From positions 1 through 64,000 of the forward strand of contig NZ_JALPRJ010000030.1 in assembly GCF_030464885.1 (NCBI RefSeq): a stretch of DNA of 64,000 bases, given 5' to 3'. This DNA is from Caballeronia sp. SEWSISQ10-4 2. Its GTDB lineage: Bacteria; Pseudomonadota; Gammaproteobacteria; Burkholderiales; Burkholderiaceae. Shown piece by piece: positions 45,297-53,084 of the stretch (the first letter of the stretch is position 1; the number at the start of each line of letters is the position of its first letter). The translations under genes were made by a program, and so were the position numbers. The notes beneath the pieces were generated by a model. It was not told the origin of the DNA, did not search any database, and saw only the letters and a list, made by a program, of their open reading frames with translations.

Positions 45297-46142
45297 TTAT
45301 TTTTCGGAATCGACGAGACCGCGCACGAACCAGCGCTGCATCGTCAGTACGACTGCGAGCGGCGGCAGCATGGCGAGCAGCGTCGCGGTCATGACCAAGT
45401 GCCATTCGGTAGCCGTGTCGCCGGAAGCGATCATGCTCTTGATACCGACCACCGCCGTTTGCAGCGACTGGTCGCTGGTGATCAGGATCGGCCACAGATA
45501 CTGATTCCAGCCGTAGATGAACGTGATCACGAACAGCGCGGCAATGTTCGTCTTCGACAGCGGCAGCACCACGTCCCACAAGAATCGCAACGCGCCCGCA
45601 CCGTCGATACGCGCGGCCTCCATCAGTTCATCGGGCAGCGTCATGAAGAACTGGCGGAACAAGAACGTAGCCGTCGCCGATGCAATCAGCGGCAGCGTCA
45701 GACCGGCGTACGTGTTGCTGAGATGCATCGATGAAACGACCTGGACTGTCGGGAAAATCCGCACTTCCACCGGCAGCATCAACGTGATGAAGATTAGCCA
45801 GAAGGCCAGGTTTTTAAACGGGAAGCGGAAGAACACAATGGCGTAAGCCGACAGCATCGAGATCGCGATCTTGCCGATCGAAATCACGAGCGCCATGACG
45901 AGGCTGTTCAGCAGCATGTGGCCGAACGGCGCCGCCGCGTTGCCGCTGCCGTGCGTCCAGATGTTCACGATGTTCTCGAACAAGTGCGTGCTTGGAATCA
46001 GCGAAAGCGGCACGCTGAATACTTCCGTCTCACTCATGGTGGCCGCGCAGAACGCGATGTACACCGGAAACACGACCAGCAGCACGCCCAGGATCAGCAC
46101 CGCATGGCAAAAGAGGTCAAAACCGCGACGATTTTCGATCAT
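45297..46142 (-). CDS. ugpE: Glycerol-3-phosphate ABC permease UgpE
   Basis: 281 residues, six membrane segments, with the inner-membrane EAA loop that contacts the ATPase in ELMEAARIDGAGALRFLWDVVLPLSKTNI. The start overlaps the ugpA stop by four bases (ATGA). Works with UgpA. Confidence 0.95.
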   Translation of the reverse strand: MIENRRGFDLFCHAVLILGVLLVVFPVYIAFCAATMSETEVFSVPLSLIPSTHLFENIVNIWTHGSGNAAAPFGHMLLNSLVMALVISIGKIAISMLSAYAIVFFRFPFKNLAFWLIFITLMLPVEVRIFPTVQVVSSMHLSNTYAGLTLPLIASATATFLFRQFFMTLPDELMEAARIDGAGALRFLWDVVLPLSKTNIAALFVITFIYGWNQYLWPILITSDQSLQTAVVGIKSMIASGDTATEWHLVMTATLLAMLPPLAVVLTMQRWFVRGLVDSEK

Positions 46143-47023
46143 GAGTACTGCACCCGGCGTTCAATAAAGCGGAATTGCACCACCGTCAGCGCCACCACGA
46201 TCAGCATCAGCACGACCGACTGAGCGCCGGAACTGCCTATATCGAGCCCTTGGAAGCCTTCGGCGAAGATTTTGTAGATCAGAGTCTTTGTGGACTGGGC
46301 GGGGCCGCCGCCGGTCGCGGCATCGATTACCGGGAAAGTATCGAAAAAGGCGTAGACCACGTTGACGGTCAGCAAGAAGAAGCTAGTCGGCGAGAGCAAC
46401 GGCAAAGCGATCCCGAAGAAACGCCGTACAGGACCTGCGCCGTCAATAGCCGCCGCCTCGATCAGCGAACGCGGAATGGCCTGCAGACCGGCGTAAAAAA
46501 ACAGGAAGTTATAGCTGACCTGTTTCCACACCGACGCCAGCACGACCAGGAACATTGCCTGGGAACCATTCAGTGCGTGGTTCCAGACAATGCCGTATTT
46601 CGCGAGCGCATAGGTCACCAAACCGATGCTCGGATTGAACAGGAACGACCAAAGCACAGCGGCAATAGCCGGCGCAACCGCATACGGCCAGATCAAAAGC
46701 GTCTGATAAAGCTTCCTGCCTCTTGTCACCCGATCAGCGCACGCGGCCAGCAGCAGCGAGATCACGAGCCCCGAAATGGTGACAAGCGTGCAGAAAATAA
46801 TCGTCGTGTTGAACGACGAGAGATACAGCGGATCGGTGAAGATCTGCTTGAAATTCGCCAGCCCGACAAACTCGCTCGATGTCCCGAACGCGTCCTGACT
46901 CTGCGTTGCCTGCCACAGTGCTTCGCCGGCCGGCCACAGAAAAAAGAGCGCGGTGATCGCGAGTTGCGGCGCGACCAGCAGGTAAGGCAGCAGGCTCGTA
47001 TTGAACCGCGATCGTTTTTCCAT
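46139..47023 (-). CDS. ugpA: Glycerol-3-phosphate ABC permease UgpA
   Basis: 294 residues from the ATG at 47023 (MEKRSRFNTSLLPYLLVAPQL). The EAA loop is RSLIEAAAIDGAGPVRRFFGIALPLLSP. The longer open frame reaching 47074 overlaps ugpB and is unlikely. Seven bases separate it from ugpB. Confidence 0.95.
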   Translation of the reverse strand: MEKRSRFNTSLLPYLLVAPQLAITALFFLWPAGEALWQATQSQDAFGTSSEFVGLANFKQIFTDPLYLSSFNTTIIFCTLVTISGLVISLLLAACADRVTRGRKLYQTLLIWPYAVAPAIAAVLWSFLFNPSIGLVTYALAKYGIVWNHALNGSQAMFLVVLASVWKQVSYNFLFFYAGLQAIPRSLIEAAAIDGAGPVRRFFGIALPLLSPTSFFLLTVNVVYAFFDTFPVIDAATGGGPAQSTKTLIYKIFAEGFQGLDIGSSGAQSVVLMLIVVALTVVQFRFIERRVQYS

Positions 47024-47030
47024 GGCGTGT

Positions 47031-48353
47031 TTAGCTTCCGGCCTTTTCGAAACGGCGCAGCAGATCGTCGCCACGCGAAGCGGCTGAATCCAGTGCTTCC
47101 TTCGGCGTTTTCTTCTGCGCCCAGACCTGCTCGAGTTCTTCGTCGACGATCGTGCGGATCTGCGGCATGTTACCCAGACGCAAGCCCTTCGTGAACGGCA
47201 GGGGCGGTTTGTTCAGCATCTGCTTGATCGCGGTATCGGCACCGGGATTCTTCTCGTAGAAGCCCTGCTTTTGCGTCAACTCATAGGCAGCCGTGGTGAC
47301 CGGCAGATAACCCGTGTCCTGATGCCATTTGGCAGCCACTGCCGGCGAGCTCAGGTAAGCCAGGAACTTGGCGACGCCCTTATACGTAGCCGGATCTTTC
47401 CCGGACAGCACCCAAAGACTCGCGCCGCCGATAATCGCGTTCTGCGGTGCGCCCTTCACGCTCTCGTCGTAAGGCAGCATGCCCGTGCCGAAATCAAACT
47501 TCGCGTACTTCTTGATGTTGGCGAGCGAGCCCGACGAGTTGGTCAGGATGCCGCAATCGCCGCTATAGAACTTCGATACCGCCTCGTCCTTCCGGCCGAC
47601 ATACGTGAACGTGCCGTCCTTCGCCATGTTCTGCAGGAACTGGATGTGCGCGACCTGCAGCGGCTTGTTGAATTCGAGCACGGCGTCGGCGCCGTCGAAG
47701 CCATTATTCTTCGATGCGAACGGCACGCCGTGCCAGGCGCTGTAGTTCTCCAACTGAATCCAGCTCTGCCAGCCCGACGAATAACCGCACATGCCGGCCG
47801 CCTTCAGCTTGGTCGCATCGGCTGCGAGTTCGCCCCAGGTCTTCGGCGGATGGGTCGGATCGATGCCGGCTTTCTTGAACGCGTCCTTGTTGTAATAGAG
47901 GACGGGCGTCGAACTATTGAACGGCATCGAAATCAGGTGGCCCGTTTTCGAGTCGCTGTAATAACTTGCGATGGTCGGGACGAACGCTTTCTCGTCCAGC
48001 GGAACGCCGGCTTGCTTGAATACATCGGAGACAGGAATCACGGCTTTCTTGGCCTGGATCATCGTGGCCGTGCCGACTTCATAAACCTGCAGGATGGCCG
48101 GCGCGTTGCCGCTGCGATACGCCGCGATGCCCGCAGCCATCGTCTGGTCATAGCTGCCCTTGAAAACCGGCACGATCTTGTAATCGCTTTGCGACGCGTT
48201 GAAGTCGTTCGCAATGTCATTCACGCGCTCGCCGAGGGCGGATTCCATCGCATGCCAGAACTGGATTTCGGTGGCGGCCTGTGCCTGACTGGCGCCAAAG
48301 GCGAGTATGGCGGCAACGGAAAAGGCGCCAGCCAGCAACTTACGACTACTCAT
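47031..48353 (-). CDS. ugpB: Glycerol-3-phosphate-binding periplasmic protein
   Basis: 440 residues. Signal peptide MSSRKLLAGAFSVAAILAF ending SQAQA. Binding-protein landmarks: EIQFWHAMESALGERVNDIANDFN, YYNKDAFKKAGIDP and GGASLWVLSG. First gene of ugpB-A-E-(ABM)-C-Q, so the operon promoter lies in the ~75-base gap before it or in dgt; no pho box could be identified with confidence. Confidence 0.95.
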   Translation of the reverse strand: MSSRKLLAGAFSVAAILAFGASQAQAATEIQFWHAMESALGERVNDIANDFNASQSDYKIVPVFKGSYDQTMAAGIAAYRSGNAPAILQVYEVGTATMIQAKKAVIPVSDVFKQAGVPLDEKAFVPTIASYYSDSKTGHLISMPFNSSTPVLYYNKDAFKKAGIDPTHPPKTWGELAADATKLKAAGMCGYSSGWQSWIQLENYSAWHGVPFASKNNGFDGADAVLEFNKPLQVAHIQFLQNMAKDGTFTYVGRKDEAVSKFYSGDCGILTNSSGSLANIKKYAKFDFGTGMLPYDESVKGAPQNAIIGGASLWVLSGKDPATYKGVAKFLAYLSSPAVAAKWHQDTGYLPVTTAAYELTQKQGFYEKNPGADTAIKQMLNKPPLPFTKGLRLGNMPQIRTIVDEELEQVWAQKKTPKEALDSAASRGDDLLRRFEKAGS

Positions 48354-48427
48354 GAGTAACCTCTCCTTGAACCCCGACGGAGTTTTTTGGTTGGAACAAA
48401 CGCGGAATGCGCCTGGAACGCGCGATT

Positions 48428-49654
48428 CTAATTGTCGTCGATGACGAATAGACGACCGTATTCTTTTAATGCGTAACGATCCGTCATGCCCGCGATGTAA
48501 TGCGCGATCAGGCGCGCCTGCGTGCTACCCGCGGGCGCCTCGCTGCCGTGGGGGTCGTTGGCGGATTCTTCGGCGACCGGCCCGCGTGCCTGATAAGCCG
48601 GTGGCAGCAGGCGCGGGTCGTCGTTGAACGCCTTGAACAGGCCGCTCACCACGCGCCCCGCTTTGTTCGCCATCCGCATTACCCGGTAATGGCGGTACAG
48701 GTTCTTGTAGAGGAAGCGCTTGAGTTCGGTCGCCTGGGCGGCGACGCTCTCGCCGTGCGTGACAATCGCCGGCGCATTGCGGACGTCGTCGACCGATTGC
48801 GGATTCAGCCGCGCCAGATTCGCGCTGGTCGATTCGATCAAGTCCACGATCAACGTATTGATGATCCGGCGAACGGTCTCGTGAATCAGCCGGCGTCCTT
48901 CGATATCCGGATACTCGCCGCGCGCCGCTTCGTAATGTGTCTGCCACAGCGCGACGTCGGCGAGTTGGTCGAGCGTGATCAGGCCGGAGCGCAGGCCGTC
49001 GTCGACGTCGTGATTGTTGTAAGCGATTTCGTCGGCAACGTTTGCGATCTGCGCTTCTATAGACGGCTGCTTGCGATTCAAAAAACGCTCGCCCAAGGCG
49101 CCGAGCTTCAGCGCGTTTTCATGCGAGCAGTGTTTGAGAATGCCTTCGCGCGTTTCGAAGCAGAGGTTCAGGCCGTTGAACGCGCCGTAGTGTTCTTCCA
49201 GTTCATCGACGACCACGAGGCTCTGCAGGTTGTGTTCGAAGCCGCCGTGATCGCGCATGCATTCATTTAGTGCATCTTGTCCGGCATGGCCGAACGGCGT
49301 ATGGCCAAGATCGTGCGCCAGCGAAATGGCTTCGACCAGATCCTCGTTCACGCGCAGGTTACGCGCCACCGAACGCGCGATCTGCGCGACTTCCAGACTG
49401 TGCGTCAGCCGCGTGCGGAACAGGTCGCCTTCGTGATTCACGAAAACCTGCGTCTTGTATTCGAGCCGCCGGAATGCCGTGGAGTGGACAATGCGATCGC
49501 GGTCACGCTGGAACTCGGTGCGCGCAACCGGCGGTTTCTCGTCGAAGCGGCGGCCGCGCGACTCAGCCGAATGTGCGGCATACGGAGCGAGATGCGCCTC
49601 GAGCGCGAAGGACGTCGGCGTGATGCTGGAAACCTGGAATGTCTTGTCGCTCAC
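48428..49654 (-). CDS. dgt: dGTPase-like HD-domain triphosphohydrolase
   Basis: 408 residues. Removes triphosphate from deoxynucleotides. The HD metal-binding residues are in RTRLTHSLEVAQIARSVARNL and AISLAHDLGHTPFGHAG; FRRLEYKTQVF is typical. The start is taken as GTG at 49654 with GGGAG upstream, giving VSDKTFQVSS; the frame stays open 86 codons further but without Met or similarity. Type 2 subfamily length. Confidence 0.88.
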   Translation of the reverse strand: MSDKTFQVSSITPTSFALEAHLAPYAAHSAESRGRRFDEKPPVARTEFQRDRDRIVHSTAFRRLEYKTQVFVNHEGDLFRTRLTHSLEVAQIARSVARNLRVNEDLVEAISLAHDLGHTPFGHAGQDALNECMRDHGGFEHNLQSLVVVDELEEHYGAFNGLNLCFETREGILKHCSHENALKLGALGERFLNRKQPSIEAQIANVADEIAYNNHDVDDGLRSGLITLDQLADVALWQTHYEAARGEYPDIEGRRLIHETVRRIINTLIVDLIESTSANLARLNPQSVDDVRNAPAIVTHGESVAAQATELKRFLYKNLYRHYRVMRMANKAGRVVSGLFKAFNDDPRLLPPAYQARGPVAEESANDPHGSEAPAGSTQARLIAHYIAGMTDRYALKEYGRLFVIDDN

Positions 49655-49814
49655 CGGCTGCTCCCAATCATCGTCGTTTGCTTCGTCGTGTTTTTCGGGG
49701 AAACGTCCGTGCCTGGACACAGCGTCAAGCAGCGTCAAGGAGAGTCGGCGCACTGTTGAGCCCGAATGACTTGCGATTGAGCTTCGTCGCAAAACCGTTG
49801 TTGAGCGCAGCCGG

Positions 49815-50891
49815 TCAGACGCTGGCCGCGAGCGTTGCGCGCACTGCCTCGTCCGGTGCACCCGTGATCTTTGTCTTGCCGAAACGCTCGAGCAGGATGA
49901 ATTTGATCTCACCCGCTTCAGCTTTCTTGTCGACCTTCATCAAGTCGATATACCGATCCGCGCCGAGCGTCGGCGCCTTGACCGGCAACTTCGCCGCCGC
50001 GATCAACCGCGTGAGGCGCGCGCGCGAGGCTTCGTCGAGCCGGCCGAGCCGCACCGACAGATCCGCTGCCATCACCATGCCGCATCCAACCGCCTCGCCG
50101 TGCAGCCATTCACCGTAACCGAGGCCAGCTTCGATTGCGTGACCGAACGTATGGCCGAAATTGAGAATGGCGCGCAAGCCGCCTTCGCGTTCATCGGCGG
50201 CAACCACCGATGCTTTCACCTCGCACGAGCGCTTCACCGCATGCGCGAGCGCGGTGGCGTCGCAATCGTTCAAAGCCGGGATGTTCGCCTCGATCCAGTC
50301 GAAGAATTCGCTGTCTGCAATGGCGCCCGTCTTGATCACTTCCGCGATACCCGCGGCAAGTTCGCGCGCCGGTAGCGTGCGCAACACGCCGATGTCGGCG
50401 ATAACGGCTTGCGGCTGATAAAACGCGCCGATCATGTTCTTGCCGAGCGGATGATTGATACCAGTCTTGCCGCCCACCGACGAGTCGACCTGCGCGAGCA
50501 ACGTGGTCGGCACCTGGATAAACGGCACGCCGCGCATGTAGCTGGCAGCGGCAAAACCCGTCATGTCGCCGATCACCCCGCCGCCCAGCGCAATCAGCGT
50601 GGTCTTGCGATCGGCGCGTTCGGTCAGCAATGCGGTGAAAATCTGGTTGAGCGTGTCGAGATTCTTGTGCGCCTCGCCGTCGGGCAGCACGACGGTCGTG
50701 ACTTTCTTGCCGAGCGGCGCGAGAGCGGCGCGGAGCGCGTCGCCGTAGAGTGGATCGACGGTCGTGTTGGTAACGATAGCGACCGACGAGCCCGTAATGT
50801 GCGGCGCGTACAGTTCGGTCCGGCCAATCAGCCCGGCACCAATATGGATGGGGTAGGCGCGATCGCCCAGTTCGACGTTGACGGTAATCAT
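49815..50891 (-). CDS. aroB: 3-dehydroquinate synthase
   Basis: 359 residues. Second step of the shikimate pathway, NAD- and metal-dependent. Motifs: VVLPDGEAHKNLDTL, GGGVIGDMTGFAAASYMRGV, PTTLLAQVDSSVGGKTGIN, and the metal-binding FGHTFGHAIE. Start at 50891 (MITVNVELGD); the ATG at 50900, which overlaps the aroK stop as TAATG, is an alternative three codons longer. Confidence 0.95.
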   Translation of the reverse strand: MITVNVELGDRAYPIHIGAGLIGRTELYAPHITGSSVAIVTNTTVDPLYGDALRAALAPLGKKVTTVVLPDGEAHKNLDTLNQIFTALLTERADRKTTLIALGGGVIGDMTGFAAASYMRGVPFIQVPTTLLAQVDSSVGGKTGINHPLGKNMIGAFYQPQAVIADIGVLRTLPARELAAGIAEVIKTGAIADSEFFDWIEANIPALNDCDATALAHAVKRSCEVKASVVAADEREGGLRAILNFGHTFGHAIEAGLGYGEWLHGEAVGCGMVMAADLSVRLGRLDEASRARLTRLIAAAKLPVKAPTLGADRYIDLMKVDKKAEAGEIKFILLERFGKTKITGAPDEAVRATLAASV

Positions 50892-50899
50892 GGCGGACA

Positions 50900-51562
50900 T
50901 TATGACGTAGCCGGCTTGACGATGCCGGCCATCTCCAGTTGCATCAACACCATGTTGACGAGGTTGTTCACGGTTGGCCGGCCGGTTTCCACGATGAAAT
51001 GCGCGCACTCCTGATACAGCGGATCACGCGCCTTATAGAGCGCTTCGAGCTTGCCGCGCGGGTCGTCGGTCTGCAGCAGCGGCCGGTTTTTATCGCGCCG
51101 CGTGCGTTGCCACAATTCGTGCGGCGTGGCGCGCAGATAGATCACCAGCCCGCGATTCTTCAGATGTTCGCGATTCTCCGGCCGGAGAATCGCGCCGCCG
51201 CCGGTCGCCAGCACAATATTTTCGCGCCGCGACAGTTCGTCGATCACATCCGCTTCGCGCTGCCTGAAGCCTTCCTCGCCTTCGACCTCCCAGATCACCG
51301 GAATGCGCGCGCCCGTACGGGCCTCGATTTCGTGGTCGGAATCGATGAAAGAACGCTGTAACCGGCGCGCGACCGCCCGCCCCACGGTGGTCTTCCCAGC
51401 CCCCATGAGTCCGACAAAAAATACGTTCGCGTTCACTTGCCCGGCTTCCAACTCGCTTCCTTGTGCATTGATTCCGGTCCCGATTCTGGTCCCGTTCGTG
51501 CGGGAGCTTAAGGGCAAAAGGGCCGCTTTGTCGAGTCGGGAAGGCTTGCCGGCGGCCTTCAC
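50900..51562 (-). CDS. aroK: Shikimate kinase
   Basis: Up to 220 residues. Phosphorylates shikimate. Walker A is GLMGAGKTTVGRAVA, shikimate binding is FIDSDHEIEARTG, the Gly-rich loop is LATGGGAILR, and RATPHELWQRT is the lid. The core starts only at about residue 44 (NANVFFVGLMGAG). The full frame begins with a GTG that overlaps the end of the pilQ remnant by four bases, with no ribosome binding site. Starts at 51451 (TTG, AGGAAG upstream) or 51436 (GTG) would give the usual ~180 residues. Confidence 0.9.
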   Translation of the reverse strand: MKAAGKPSRLDKAALLPLSSRTNGTRIGTGINAQGSELEAGQVNANVFFVGLMGAGKTTVGRAVARRLQRSFIDSDHEIEARTGARIPVIWEVEGEEGFRQREADVIDELSRRENIVLATGGGAILRPENREHLKNRGLVIYLRATPHELWQRTRRDKNRPLLQTDDPRGKLEALYKARDPLYQECAHFIVETGRPTVNNLVNMVLMQLEMAGIVKPATS

Positions 51563-52759
51563 AGGCGCGCCGGAACGATATGCGGGGTAATGAAAATGAC
51601 CAGTTCGCTGCGTAAATTACGGCGCGCAGCATGACGAAAAAGCCAGCCCAATACCGGGATTTTACCGAGCAGCGGGACCCTCGTGACATCTTCGCGTTCG
51701 TCGGTGGAATATATCCCGCCGATTGCCACCGTGCCGCCGTCCTCCACCTCCACGCGCGTCTGGACATGCTTGGGTGTTGATCGCCGGGCCGGCCGCGGTC
51801 TGCTCGCCAACGCTGTCCTTCGATACATCGAGGTCGAGGATCACGTGACCGTGCGGCGTAATTTGGGGCTCGACCTCCAGTTTCAGCGCGGCCCGGCGGA
51901 ACTGGACGCCCGACGCACCGTTGCCGACCTTCGCCTGATACGGCAATTCCGTGCCCTGCTCGACCACCGCCTTCACGCGATCCGCCGTGATCACACGCGG
52001 CCTGGACACAATCTGCCCACGGCCTTCGTTTTCCAGCGCGCTCAACTCGACGTTCAGCAACCGCGTGGCGTGCGCGGCGAATAGCGTCGGGCCGGCGGTC
52101 GCGGCGTCGAACCCGCCGATTGGCCGCGCCGATAAATCGAAGACCGCGCCGTCCGCACCCGCTACAAGACCGCGCGCGGTGGCGTCGCCGGTGGGCGTCA
52201 TCGACAGCTTCACGCCAAGATTGCGCGACTTCACGTATTGCCGCCCGGTGGCGGCAATCGATACTTCGGCGTATCCGTTCTCGCATGCCTCGATCGACCA
52301 GTCGACCGCCAGCGCGCCACGCTCGATACCCGCCACGCGTTCGGCTTCCGCCAGAACCGCCGGTTCAAGCAAGCCTCGCGGGTCGCGCCCGCCCGCCGCC
52401 GTTAGGGACACCTGGCTCGTCTGCGAAAGTCGCGCGAGCAGCACACGCGTGGTCAGCGTGGCCGACGCCGGCAACGCCATCGCACAACGCAGCGAGCGCA
52501 ATGCGCCTCGCGCCGGCAGTCGTGAGAAGGTCTCGCGCAACGCGGCCGAGACAGCGGCCCGGTCGATGAAATCGCCTCCTACGACCACGCCCGGCTCGAG
52601 CCGAACCTCCTCCAGCCGCTCGACGCAAACCGGCCGGTTTGCCTGCAGCCGCTTGCTGACCACGGCGAGCCTGACAGCCTCTTCACTAATGTCGATACCC
52701 GCCGCGAACCGGCGCGTGACGGTCAAAACCGACCCGCGCAAAGCTGTTTGCGTACTCAT
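51559..52759 (-). pseudogene. pilM-pilQ deletion chimera, frameshifted
   Basis: The frame from 52759 (MSTQTALRGS, AGAGG upstream) begins as PilM, the actin-like inner-membrane pilus protein: FAAGIDISEEAVRLAVV through IERGALAVDWSIEACENGYAEVSIAATGRQY. Near 52230 it passes in frame into the secretin end of PilQ: ATRLLNVELSALENEGRGQIV, then SRPRVITADR and LPYQAKVGNGASGVQF. pilN, pilO, pilP and most of pilM's end and pilQ's start are gone. At 51772-51774 a CCC (minus) appears to carry one extra C. The pilM frame then runs into nonsense to 51662, while the rest of PilQ (VEVEDGGTVAIGGIYSTDE to FITPHIVPARL) is in the next frame, to 51559. Confidence 0.85.
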
Positions 52760-53053
52760 GCTCATCCTCTCTTTCCAGGCCGCGCGCCGAGCCGTTCGGG
52801 CGCTGGCAATGAAACGATTGTGAGCAGCGGCGGTGGTTGCCACCATTCGTCCAAGTGGCTAACGTAAAGGGAGCGCGCGACTTAAAAGCGCCACTGTCGC
52901 CAGGCGCAAAGCAAACGCGGAAAAGCGTCAAAAAGAAGCGATGCAAACGTTAGCCGTGTCAGTCCGTCAACGCTTATCGTGATGAAACAGGTGTCCCCGC
53001 GACCTGCGCGCAACACCCAAGTAAGCCAGACGAAAGCCGTAAAGTTGGGCAGC
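52760..53053. other. Divergent intergenic region between the pil remnant and ponA
   Basis: About 300 bases with no convincing gene. It should hold the former pil operon promoter (minus) and the ponA promoter (plus); only the ponA -10 box is clear. Confidence 0.4.
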
Positions 53054-53059
53054 TATAAT
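53054..53059 (+). promoter_or_regulatory. ponA: -10 box of ponA
   Basis: A perfect TATAAT lies 25 bases before the ponA ATG. No good -35 box is present at 16-18 bases, so promoter strength is uncertain. The leader would be under 20 bases. Confidence 0.5.
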
Positions 53060-53084
53060 CGCGGGACCGTTTTTTGGTGGTGCC

